This document shows positions 1 to 8,358 of a DNA stretch of 40,608 nucleotides, in pieces. The number at the start of each line of letters is the position of its first letter. Positions within the stretch are counted from its first letter, which is position 1. The notes beneath the pieces were generated by a model. The model had not been told where the DNA came from. It ran no database searches and saw nothing but the letters and a program-made list of their open reading frames with translations. Origin of the DNA: an uncultured Paracoccaceae bacterium (GTDB lineage: Bacteria > Pseudomonadota > Alphaproteobacteria > Rhodobacterales > Rhodobacteraceae); NCBI GenBank assembly GCA_943787785.1, contig CALSNT010000019.1, positions 1 to 40,608 on the forward strand, given 5' to 3'. The position numbers and the translations under genes were made by a program.

Positions 1-130
1 CGTGACCGAACGGCACCCGAACCTTGTATTCATCTCGAGCACTCCCGAGCCTTCCCCTCTCAATTGATTGGGGCGTGGGCCGCGCAGCATTCTCGTCGGC
101 CTATGGAAATTTTCACATTCCTCTTTGCAC

Positions 131-2470
131 TCATGCAGACTGCGATGCCGATTGCTCGTATTCTTTCCCGTCGTTCTCTTCAGACAGGAGCCTTATTGTG
201 CGTGTTGGATAGGCAAATACTACGTTCAGTTCGCGTGCTAGATCTACGATATCGCCAATTAGCTGATGCCTGGCCGCGACATAATCATCGAACTCTGCAA
301 GGTTGAAGTACCCCCATAGCTCCACGTTCAATGCCGACTCGCCAAAGGATCGCAACCCGACATAACCTGTCGTGTCGTCAGCGGCGGGCTGGTCAAGATA
401 CACCTTACGCAGTCGGGCCTTGAAAGCATCGAGCCGGTGACGGGATGTGTCGTAATGCAAGCTGATTTCGAGACGGATCTTGCGCTTGCGTCGCTGCCCC
501 CAATTCACGATCGACTTGTCTGTGAGCTGAGAATTCGGAATCACCAAAAGGGAATCGTCAAATGTTCGCATGCGCGTAGATCGCAGGCCGACATGCTCAA
601 CCGTGGCCATCCGGCTTTCGGTTTCGATCAGATCACCGCGATGAAAGGGCCGGTCACTCATCAGGATTGCGCCGCCGATCAGGTTGCTGACGGTATCGCG
701 CGCCGCAAAAGCGAGTGCGATGCCGCCAACACCGAGGCCCGCAATGACGCCTTCGTATGGGATGCCAGTGATGTCCGCGATGGCGATGATCCCAGCAGCC
801 ACGGTGCCGATCTTCAACACGCCGGAAATTAACGAAACGGCGATTTCGTCCACAAAGCCGCTGGTACGCCGTGCGCGTCGCTGGAAATACCCTTCGGCCA
901 GATCGATAGCAGTATAAAGAATCCAGATAAGGGCCACTACAGTCGTCGCTACCAGCGCAAGTGTGGCCGCAGAAAGTATGGTCTCGGCTAAGCCCGACCA
1001 TGTGAATACCAGAACTGGAAAACCAGCTCCAACCAAAAGACCGAAGGGTTTTCCAACCCGCCTGGCAGCACCGATGCGCAAACCGCGTTCGGCACCATGC
1101 AGGCTTCGGCTTAACAAGATGGACATCCCCTTACACATCAACCAGCCTAGGATCGCACTCAAGGCGACGGACGCCGGAATGATTAGCCATTGCCAGAACT
1201 CCAGCGAACCATAGCGTACGAGGAGCGACGGGGCCCTTGTTCGGATCCGTTCACGCATTTCGAAAAAACTGGTGATGGGCTCGAATGCGGATATTCCAGC
1301 TGCCACCGGCAGACCCTGCATCTGTCCGTAGAGCTGGGGCGCGTTACGCAGGGTATCAGACGAGAATTTCCATTTTGCCTGCCCACCCTCGAGGTCTGCT
1401 ACCTGCTCGATTACAATTGATCCTGCGGGATGACGATAGAAAACGTATGAACCGGCTCGGTTGGGATTGTTGGAAATCTCTTGCCAAGTCACATAGCCTG
1501 CCCGGTCGATAACCTGCTTGAGGTAGTCTGCAAGCAAAGGTGCCTCGAAGCTAAGAAGCCTCGGTGGCACAAATGACAAATCAAGCGCTTGCAAAGCGCG
1601 TTCACGTCCTCCAGTTCTCCATGTGCGCATGCCCATCAGGAAATCGCGCATGGCAGCCCGCGGGCTGTTGGCTGTCGCCTCTCTTAGCTGAGAAAGTGTG
1701 TCATAGCCAAACGACGAGATCATTTTGTTCAAATCCCCGCGCAAGTCTGACGCGGACGGGACGACAACAAACCACACATTCCCGACCCTGCGGAAGCGTA
1801 TGGTATATTCGATGTTTGCCCCAGCCGGGCCGATGGAGAAGTTTGCCGTTTCGCCTTCGACGTGCCCAGGGGCATCATAGATACGGAAAGTCGAAACATC
1901 GAGTATCGTCCACAACAGGCGCCGACGCCTCCGTTCGTCACGCACCCCAGAGGTCCCGCCACTATACAACAACAACGCTTCGGTTGCGTTAACTGCTGAA
2001 ATATCGCCGTCGTAAACCGCTGCGTTCGCCAAAAAGACCAGAGACCGAAAGGCCGCGCGTGGCGTGTCGCGGGTGGCAAAATTCCCACTGGAGCCGACGG
2101 TGCCGGTCACTCTTTTGCCATTCCAGTACTCGCCATCAGCAAATCTACCAGTAAAACTCTGCCCGTCCTGCGACAGGGCAAACATAACCGGTCCCTCGAC
2201 GCCGTCCTGAAACCACGAACCATGGAGGATCCTGCCTTCGGTCCGCCCCTCTATTCGGCCTTCTCCTGGCTCATAAGTGCCAGTGACACGATCCCCATCT
2301 TGTTGCAGTTGCATCTGGGCTTCGCCGTCGCGCCAGTAGGTGTCCCAGTTGCCAGACCAGTCGCCTGCATCCTGAGCCCAAACGTGGCTAGAAAAGACTG
2401 CTAATAAGAACGTGCAAAGTATTCTGGCACGGATCACGGGCCACTTCCTCATGAGGATCACTGGAAGCAA
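131..2470 (-). CDS. MscS-family mechanosensitive ion channel with large periplasmic N-terminus
   Basis: Predicted inner-membrane channel that opens under membrane tension to release solutes. The 779-residue product starts with a signal peptide ending near VWAQ (about residue 33). Next comes a periplasmic region rich in Gly/Asp (WSGNWDTYW, GTYEPGEG, GRFADGEYW) that looks like a short beta-rich repeat. A long periplasmic domain and several membrane helices follow from about residue 425. The MscS pore helix with its Gly/Ala pattern (GLGVGGIALAFAARDT) lies near residues 574-600, followed by the cytoplasmic beta domain (RPFHRGDLIE, VIPNSQL). At 286 residues E. coli MscS is far shorter, so this is a long MscK/YbdG-like architecture. 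An alternative ATG (MRKWPV) lies 18 bases inside. It is a single gene with no operon partner in view; the 130 bases beyond its stop hold nothing recognisable. Confidence 0.9.
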   Translation of the reverse strand: MLPVILMRKWPVIRARILCTFLLAVFSSHVWAQDAGDWSGNWDTYWRDGEAQMQLQQDGDRVTGTYEPGEGRIEGRTEGRILHGSWFQDGVEGPVMFALSQDGQSFTGRFADGEYWNGKRVTGTVGSSGNFATRDTPRAAFRSLVFLANAAVYDGDISAVNATEALLLYSGGTSGVRDERRRRRLLWTILDVSTFRIYDAPGHVEGETANFSIGPAGANIEYTIRFRRVGNVWFVVVPSASDLRGDLNKMISSFGYDTLSQLREATANSPRAAMRDFLMGMRTWRTGGRERALQALDLSFVPPRLLSFEAPLLADYLKQVIDRAGYVTWQEISNNPNRAGSYVFYRHPAGSIVIEQVADLEGGQAKWKFSSDTLRNAPQLYGQMQGLPVAAGISAFEPITSFFEMRERIRTRAPSLLVRYGSLEFWQWLIIPASVALSAILGWLMCKGMSILLSRSLHGAERGLRIGAARRVGKPFGLLVGAGFPVLVFTWSGLAETILSAATLALVATTVVALIWILYTAIDLAEGYFQRRARRTSGFVDEIAVSLISGVLKIGTVAAGIIAIADITGIPYEGVIAGLGVGGIALAFAARDTVSNLIGGAILMSDRPFHRGDLIETESRMATVEHVGLRSTRMRTFDDSLLVIPNSQLTDKSIVNWGQRRKRKIRLEISLHYDTSRHRLDAFKARLRKVYLDQPAADDTTGYVGLRSFGESALNVELWGYFNLAEFDDYVAARHQLIGDIVDLARELNVVFAYPTRTIRLLSEENDGKEYEQSASQSA

Positions 2471-3027
2471 GAATAAAGTGATCAGGGATTAAGTCCACGG
2501 CTTACCCAATCCAGCGAAAATGACCTCTCGAGAGGGCCAGTTCTCTAGATCCTTTGAAGGGCACAAAGCCGCGAGGCCATTCTCATCACAAAGAATGTCT
2601 GCTTCGTGGCCTCGTTGAAAAGATGTTGCAAGCGCAGCGAAGGTCTTCTTCCCGCCGTTGCTGTTTTTCGCTGCAGTCTCGAAGCGCACAATGCAGCCAT
2701 TTGGGCAGCTGCAGCAAAAGCCCGTTTTGTCTAAGGTTTGTGGCTGCTGTCAGCGTGAGCTGCAGCGGCGACAAATCCGACAAGGAGGAAAGCGCGGGCA
2801 GGTTTGCGATGCTATGGGGATTTTGCGTTACGGCTGCAGTGGTCGACTGGCAGAGCGTGCGATTGAATGACGATAGCCAGCGCAAGTATGTCGATTTTCC
2901 TGAGATGACCTAACCGACTGGCATTTCTTCACACGGTCATAGACCCTGTGCAGGATAAGATTTCTTGAGATGGCCGCAGTGACCGGTCCGATGCCTGCGC
3001 AAGCCAAGGTCGGGTTTTCTTGTTGTA
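2471..3027. other. gene-poor stretch between mscS-like gene and IS91 unit
   Basis: No convincing gene is seen. Short open frames on the minus strand (about 2489-2689 and 2586-2885) overlap one another in different frames, have no ribosome binding site and match no family I recognise. The part next to the transposase stop (about 2930-3027) should contain the replication-origin end (oriIS) of the IS91-type unit, but I could not place its boundary. A short in-frame peptide around 2945-3000 reading GIGPVTAA faintly recalls the C-terminal motif of IS110-type transposases; this is too weak to call. Confidence 0.4.
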
Positions 3028-4224
3028 TCATGCGGCGTCCTCCCATGGTGGAGCTCGGGACTTTGGGGTTTGTCCGCGCAGGAAGGTCTGGATGATGCGC
3101 ATTTGCCCCCCACATTTGGGGCAAGGCTGTTGCTGTTGGGGATCGGAGGGATCGTCACTTTCGGCCTCAACTGGCGTTTGGCTCGGTTTCGCATCAAGCA
3201 AGCGTCTGATCGTCTCTATTCTGCCTCGGCGGATGCCATTCGCGAGGAAGCCTGTATGTCGGATGCGATGGAAGCCAGAGGGCAGGACGTGGATCAGGAA
3301 CCGGCGGATGAACTCGTCAGTTGGCAGGCGCATGACCCTCATGTGATCACCGCGTTTGATGCGGTAGTCTTTCCACCGGAAGGCCACGGTGTTGGCCTCG
3401 GCGCTGACGAGGCGATGGTTGGAGATCGCCACACGATGCGTGTAACGGCTGAGGTAAGCCAGCACGGCCTCGGGGCCCCCGAAGGGTGGTTTAGCATAGA
3501 CAACCCAATCGGTTTTGCGCAGCGCTGCGAGATGGGCAGCGAAGATGCCGGGATCAGCCAACTCGGAGAGATCGTTGAAGAACCGCAGCTTGCCTGTCTT
3601 GTGCAATCTAGCCAACCCTTCCAGGAACAAGCGTCGGAACAACCGCGACAGGACCTTTACCGGCAGGAAGAACCCTGAGCGACAGGCGACCCAACGGCTT
3701 CCGTCGCGCGATAGCCCGCCACCAGGTACAATGACATGCACATGTGGGTGGTGCGTCATTGCGGAGCCCCAAGTGTGCAGTACCGAAGTCATACCAATCC
3801 GTGCTCCGAGGTGTTTTGGATCGGCGGCGATAGTCAGCAGCGTCTGGGCCGCAGTCTTCAACAGCAGGCCATAGACCGCTGCCTTGTTTTGATATGCAAT
3901 GTCGGCGATCTGGGCTGGCAGCGTGAAGACAACGTGGAAGTATTCGACCGGCAACAGGTCCTCCATGCGCGCCAGCATCCAGTCTTGCGCCGCAGCGCCC
4001 TGACACTTCGGGCAGTGCCGATTGCGACACGAGTTGTAGGCGATGTGCTGATGATCACACTTGGTGCAGGCCGCGACGTGACCGCCGAGGGCAGCAGTGC
4101 GACAGTTCTCAACGGCGGACATCACCTTCAGTTGCGGTAGATTTAGGTGTCCTGCATGTTCACGACGATAAGCTGGCCCATAGTTGCGAAAGACGTCCGC
4201 GACCTCCAGTTTGGGACGGGGCAC
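3028..4224 (-). CDS. IS91-family Y2 (HUH) transposase
   Basis: Rolling-circle transposase that nicks one strand at the element origin through paired tyrosines. The 398-residue product has an N-terminal Cys-rich zinc-binding region (CTKCDHQH then CRNRHCPKC, about residues 53-75). The HUH metal site is HHPHVHVIVPGGG near residues 158-170, and the catalytic tyrosine segment is YLSRYTHRVAISNHR near residues 258-272. A second Cys pair near the C-terminus (CPKCGG) is also usual. Length and motif order are those of complete IS91/IS801-type transposases. It lies 11 bases downstream of the broken integrase gene and is probably co-transcribed with it. This frame itself is intact. Confidence 0.95.
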   Translation of the reverse strand: MPRPKLEVADVFRNYGPAYRREHAGHLNLPQLKVMSAVENCRTAALGGHVAACTKCDHQHIAYNSCRNRHCPKCQGAAAQDWMLARMEDLLPVEYFHVVFTLPAQIADIAYQNKAAVYGLLLKTAAQTLLTIAADPKHLGARIGMTSVLHTWGSAMTHHPHVHVIVPGGGLSRDGSRWVACRSGFFLPVKVLSRLFRRLFLEGLARLHKTGKLRFFNDLSELADPGIFAAHLAALRKTDWVVYAKPPFGGPEAVLAYLSRYTHRVAISNHRLVSAEANTVAFRWKDYRIKRGDHMRVMRLPTDEFIRRFLIHVLPSGFHRIRHTGFLANGIRRGRIETIRRLLDAKPSQTPVEAESDDPSDPQQQQPCPKCGGQMRIIQTFLRGQTPKSRAPPWEDAA

Positions 4225-4235
4225 CGTGACTGGGC

Positions 4236-5109
4236 TTAACCCGGACCGGCATCTCGCTGCACGAGTAAATCGAGAGGGCTTATCACGCTCTGGATCGTCT
4301 TGGTGGCCACCTTCGTATAGACCGTCGTCGTTTCCAACTTGGCGTGCCCCAACAGCACCTGAATGACGCGGATGTCAGTTCCACCCTCCAGCAGATGCGT
4401 GGCAAAGCTGTGTCGCAGCGTATGCGGCGACACCTGCTTCTTGATCTCGGCAAAATCGCAAGCCACCCCAAAAGCGCGGTTGAACTGACGCGTCGAGATC
4501 GGATCGACGCGATTACGCCCCGGGAACATCCACCCTTTCGGGCGCGCTTCGCGGTAATATTCACGCAACAGATCCAGCAAACTTGGTGACAGCATCACCT
4601 GTCGGTCCTTGCGGCCCTTGCCTTGCTCGATCCGGATCAGCATCCGGTCGCTGTCAATGTCCTCAACCTTCAGATGGGTGACTTCGCTGGCCCGCAATCC
4701 GCCACCATAAGCCACGCTAAAAGCTGCCCGATACTTCAAGCCCTGGTCCCGGGGCAGCTTCCAAAATACGAGCCACTTCTTCGACGCTCAGCACAACTGG
4801 GATCTTCTTTGCTGCCCGCTGATACCGCATGTGCCGCTTCATCTCAGGCCGAGGACATGTCGCCGCAAAAAAGAAACTCAACACCGTCAGTCGGTTGTTG
4901 AAGGTCGGCGCACCAACGCCCTTTTTCTTCATATCGAGTTGAAAGGCCCGCAATTCTTCCGGCGTTGCCGTATCAGGCGCGTGTCCCAGAAACCCCGTAA
5001 AATCCCGCATCCCGCGCAGGTACATCGTTTGCGTCTTGGGCTGCAGCCCTTTGATTTGCATATCTTCAAGAAAACGCTGGCGCAGCGCAGGTACATATTG
5101 GTCCGTCAT
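4236..5109 (-). pseudogene. IS91-associated tyrosine recombinase, frameshifted
   Basis: Phage-type integrase that accompanies IS91 transposases. It starts at an ATG (5109) with a good AGGAGG box a few bases upstream. The N-terminal SAM-like domain (LRQRFLEDMQIKGLQPKT) reads to about 4740 and then runs into a stop as LEVSGSF. The catalytic domain continues in another frame from about 4739: Arg in GGGLRASEVTHL, HTLRHSFATH, the LGHAKLETT box and the tyrosine in TTVYTKV. Removing one G in the run reading GGGCTTGAAG (minus strand) restores GPGLKYRAAFSVAYGGGLRA, so a single-base insertion is the simplest explanation. All catalytic residues remain, so the break is recent or a sequencing error. Confidence 0.85.
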
Positions 5110-5323
5110 CGGAACCTCCTGTCATCAGATTGAGAAGGTCACAATTGTCCAACAGGTCAGTCAGTTCACAAAATCACCGCGCGTCGACTTGTCCGAAACA
5201 CCAGCAACACACGCCAATACCGCGAGAGCGGTTTCGTCCTTGTCCGCACTGCAGTCATCTGGGCCCGCCAAATGCTGCACAGTGCACGAATGTCTGCAAT
5301 GCGGGATGCGCCCGCAGCATTGC

Positions 5324-5996
5324 CTAGTACCCTTGGATGTCTCCTTTGGGCCGATCTCGTACTATTTTGCGCTGCTCCAGTCGAATGGCTTCAACTAAAG
5401 ACGTTTGGATCTTGAGCAAGCGTTCGGGGTCAGAGTACGAAAACCGCAGCTTGTTGATGTTTGGGATGTCTCGAATGTTGATCAGATGCCGAGCTTTGTC
5501 TTTGAACCTTCGCTCTGAAGCAGGGTCACGGTCCAAAATGAAATCAATCCCGTTGCGCCTCATAAACGACGCCATGAGCGAACCCTCTGCTAGGAAGGTG
5601 TAGACTGTCAGCGATCCTACAGCTTTGAGCAGAACTGGCGGAAGCTCCCATAGGAGCACGTTGTCGCCGACCGAGAAGAGGCAATCTGCGTTTGCCATGT
5701 TGAACAGAGTCTTGCTCAGCTCTGGCAGGTCCTGCTTGTGTTCCCACTCCTCTGTGGCGTGGACCAAGCCGGTATCTGGATCGACGGTTGCAAAGCCATG
5801 CTCAAGATAGAGGCCCTTCCACGATTTGATGCCGACACCTTTAGCTTTTGCACCGCCTATCAGCAGTTCTTGGGTTACACAGCGGACAACGCTCAAGACC
5901 TCATCGATGACAACATCATAGCCAAGCAGAAGGCCTTCCTTTGCGAGGAAAGCAACGTCAGTGAAGAGGGCATGTGTCGCGACAATGCTGTAACCT
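5324..5996 (-). pseudogene. Fragment of a phage-type helicase-like protein (internal part)
   Basis: An open frame of about 220 residues with no start of its own. Its first recognisable segment, VATHALF, followed by YDVVIDEV, resembles helicase motifs Ia and II (DEAx box). Later segments (WELPP, VYTFLAEGSLM) recall a family of large-phage helicases I know only loosely. Upstream the frame runs straight into HflC-derived sequence at about 5992, so the N-terminus has been replaced. It ends at a stop (5324) soon after EAIRLEQRK. A second piece that looks like the C-terminus of the same family lies at 8094-8303. The phage link is an inference from pattern memory. Confidence 0.4.
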
Positions 5997-6353
5997 CCTG
6001 AATGAAGGGGAGTTTCAACTTGAGACCGGCCTCGGTGATCGGCGCGCCGACCGGTTTGCCGAACTGGGTGATGATGGCCTGTTCTACCTCGCCGACCGTG
6101 TAGACGGCAGATGACGCAGCGATGACCCCGGCACCATCTCGGTCTCGCGGCGACCGTCCGTCGGGCTCTGATAGGGATCGGAGGCACCCGGAGTCGTAAA
6201 CCCGAACTCTTGTTTCAACTGGCGCTTGACCGGGACCAACGTGGTCACGTCGATCCCGAACGGGATCTTGAAGTGCAGCCCCGGAGGGACCTCGGCCGCG
6301 TACTTTCCGAACCGTTGAACAATTGCAACGGAGTCGCTGGGCACTGTGTACCA
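5992..6353 (-). pseudogene. HflK-HflC fusion scar (Band 7/SPFH fragments)
   Basis: Two fragments of SPFH/Band 7 membrane-protease regulators lie back to back. From about 6353 to 6132 one frame reads YTVPSDSVAIVQRFGKY, then PPGLHFKIPFG and FGFTTPG, typical of the start of HflK just after its membrane anchor. From about 6126 to 5992 another frame reads VYTVGEVEQAIITQFGKPVG and LKLKLPFIQEV, typical of the start of HflC. The rest of HflK is missing between them, as if a deletion joined neighbouring hflK and hflC genes. The HflC part then ends abruptly at the helicase-like fragment. HflKC normally modulates FtsH in the inner membrane; this remnant cannot. Confidence 0.75.
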
Positions 6354-6501
6354 GGAAGACCAGCATCATCCTTGGTCAACGCCTGACGCACCCAACGTCC
6401 AACTTTGAGGCAGTTGGCATAGTTTTCACGAGTCTTCGTCGACACCCTCAAAGTCGGATGTCCGTTCCTGCGCAACCTGTCAGCATGACTGGCGCAATAC
6501 C

Positions 6502-6509
6502 TGGAGTAG
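6502..6509. repeat. Left 8-bp target-site duplication of IS256
   Basis: TGGAGTAG directly outside the left terminal repeat, repeated at 7904-7911. The match can be extended left to CCTGGAGTAG if the outermost bases of the terminal repeat are counted with it. IS256 elements make 8-9 bp duplications. Confidence 0.85.
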
Positions 6510-7903
6510 GGTCGTGTCGGGAAGTTGGTGGAAATTTGAAGGTGGCGTAATCTCCGGGTGAATCAAACCCACCCAATCGGCGGCTGGTACCGCCTTAGGA
6601 GATCACGCCATGACCAAGACTACAGACACGAGCCCCATTTCGCTACTTGCATGTGAAGAAGGCTTTGATCCGATCGAAGATCGGCTGCGCGCCAACATCC
6701 GCGGCACGATCGAGGCCGTTTTCAAGGAAGAACTGGACGGCTTTCTTGGCCGTTTGCGGTATGGCCGGGACGCCGAGGCGGTGAAAGGCTATCGCCACGG
6801 CCACCGGGATCGTCAGATCACCGGGACATTTGGCACCGAGACGATCAGCGTACCCCGCGCCCGGGTTGAAGATGAAGTCGGTAAGGCTAGTGAATGGCGC
6901 TCAAAAGCGTTGCCGCGCTACCAGCGCCTGACCAAGACGGCCGAAGCGTTGATTGCGTCGGTTTATCTCTCGGGCACCAACACGCGGCGTGTGAAGCGCG
7001 CGCTGTTTGCGCTGTTCAAGGGGGCTGTCGGCAAAGACGTCGTCAGCCGCGCTTGGCGCAAGGTGAAGACCGACTGGGACGCCTGGTGCGCCCGCAGCCT
7101 TGCTGATGAGGACATCGTTCGGCTCATCCTTGACGGCACCGTCATCACGACGCGTCTTGATCGGAAAGCGCAGAACATCTCGGTTCTGGCTGCCATTGGC
7201 GTGCGTCGTGATGGGCAGAAAGTATTGCTTTCCATCATGAATATGGGGCGGGGAGAGCACAGCCGCCTGGCGTCAGTTCATTGACGACCTCGATGCGCGG
7301 GGCCTCAAGCGGCCCGAGTTCGTGATGGTTGATGGCGCGCCGGGATTGGAGGCCGCGCTGGTCGCGTTGTGGGGCCAAGACTTGCCGATCCAACGCTGCA
7401 CTGTTCACAAGCATCGCAACCTGCTGGCCCACGCCCCAAAACATATGCACGAGGAGCTGGGCGACGATTATCGCGCCATGATCTACGCTGAAACCGCCGA
7501 TGAAGTTGAGAAGCAGCGCAAATCCTTTCTACGCAAATGGCAGCTCAAGTGTCGAGCGGTCGCAGACAGCCTTGAAGAGGCCGGGGATCGGCTGTTCACC
7601 TTCACCCGCCTCGATCCGTCGCAGTGGAAGTCAGCTCGCACAACCAACGCTATCGAGCGCCTGAACGAGGAGTTTCGCCGCCGGATCAAAACACAGACCG
7701 TGCTGCCCTGCGCTGCAACCGTGCCGATGCTGCTTTGGGCGCTCCTCGCCTCAGGCCAAATCCAGATGCGCAAGGTCGACGGCTGGGAAACGCTCGCGCA
7801 ACCAATTGAACCAATGACACTTGACCTCGTCGCCTGATCAGGCGCAAATCAAAACGCTCGGAGAACGCCGCCGGAGAATTTCCACCACTTTCGAGACACA
7901 ACC
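6510..7903 (+). mobile_element. IS256-family insertion sequence
   Basis: A complete 1394-bp element. The terminal inverted repeats at 6510-6547 and 7866-7903 match at 28 of 38 positions, both beginning GG(T) with GTGTC and sharing the core GTGGAAATT. It is flanked by identical 8-bp direct repeats. The transposase gene occupies most of the inside but carries a frameshift, so this copy is probably not autonomous unless the shift is an error. Confidence 0.93.
6610..7837 (+). pseudogene. IS256-family (Mutator-like) transposase, frameshifted
   Basis: DDE transposase in two frames. The first part (ATG at 6610, GGAGATCACGCC upstream) runs to a stop at 7284 and contains DGFLGRLRYGR, RVPRARVEDE and the first catalytic aspartate in LILDGTVI. 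The second part, in the next frame from about 7250 to 7837, has the second aspartate in FVMVDGAPGLEAAL, then QRCTVHKHRNL and the glutamate in TTNAIERLNEEFRRRIKTQ. The join lies in a G-rich run (ATGGGGCGGGG, 7242-7252). One G too many explains the break, because IMNMGGES is the expected reading. The whole would be about 409 residues, normal for the family. Confidence 0.9.
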
Positions 7904-7911
7904 TGGAGTAG
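7904..7911. repeat. Right 8-bp target-site duplication of IS256
   Basis: TGGAGTAG, identical to 6502-6509, immediately outside the right terminal repeat. Confidence 0.85.
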
Positions 7912-8093
7912 TATTTCGGCTGTGTGTTGCAGCCATTTACCGGGCACCGTCGATGCGGTTTGGCCTGTCGCTCATAGCCTAGCCGCATGGCTGATGCTTT
8001 TGCAGACGCTTTGATCCGGCGTTCTTTGTCGTCGCTGTTATCGTACATATTGAGTGTCCTTGTTTATGTGTTCAAGAAGCTGCTGTCGGCTCT

Positions 8094-8303
8094 TCAGGTC
8101 AGCTCGAGCTCGCCATCAAACCAGCTTCGCAGAAGTTTCCGCATTCGAGCTGAGGGCAGATAGAGGGTGATGGGCTGCGCGTCGCGGACGCGGGAACGGT
8201 AGACCCACTGGATCAACTCGCTTATCGCGTACACGTCTCTGTGTGCCTGAGTGGTGTGAGAACGGCGGAGCAATACTCGGCCACGGTAGCGGCGGCACAG
8301 TGC
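8094..8303 (-). pseudogene. C-terminal fragment of a phage-type helicase-like protein
   Basis: The segment reads YRGRVLLRRSH, then RDVYAISELIQWVYRSRVRD, then PITLYLPSARMRKLL and stops at 8094, just ahead of the Cys/His-rich gene (ATG 8048). It has no start because IS21 cuts it at 8303. The ending resembles the C-terminus of the same loosely recognised helicase family as the fragment at 5324-5996, but the two pieces are in the wrong order to be one gene split by simple insertion. Confidence in the family is low. That it is a truncated real protein is more secure, because of the coding-like sequence and the position against the IS21 end. Confidence 0.45.
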
Positions 8304-8358
8304 TGTCGCGGGCGGCGTAAAAGTCGGCCACTTTTGCCCTTTCGGTTTTCGGGAGGGC

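Larger units (their letters stand above)
3028..5109 (-). mobile_element. IS91-family unit (integrase + Y2 transposase), minimum extent
   Basis: A two-gene rolling-circle insertion unit: a tyrosine-recombinase gene followed by a Y2/HUH transposase 11 bases downstream, both leftward. This is the usual gene order of two-ORF IS91 relatives in alphaproteobacteria. IS91 elements have no terminal inverted repeats and make no target duplication, so the true ends lie somewhat outside the coding limits given here. The integrase is broken by a frameshift, so this copy may depend on another copy for any role of that protein. Confidence 0.8.
6345..8048 (-). pseudogene. Small Cys/His-rich gene interrupted by IS256
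   Basis: Reading leftward from an ATG at 8048 (AAGGA box upstream), the frame runs 48 codons to the IS256 right end. If IS256 and one copy of the 8-base duplication are removed, it continues without a stop at 6501. The rebuilt protein has a possible zinc motif, CPVNGC then YYSRYC-SH-RLRRNGHP, similar in spacing to small HNH-like or zinc-ribbon phage proteins. It then continues (TRENYANCLKVGRWVRQAL) until it meets the HflK scar near 6353. Only the outer segments 6345-6501 and 7904-8048 belong to this gene. The function is unknown and the phage origin is inferred. Confidence 0.7.

Noticed and set aside
2828-3124. IS110 transposase remnant (GIGPVTAA)
   Set aside because: Only about eight residues match, partly overlapping the IS91 transposase in another frame.
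4717-4745. Programmed frameshift in the IS91-associated integrase
   Set aside because: No slippery heptamer or strong downstream stem was recognised; a single-base insertion is simpler.
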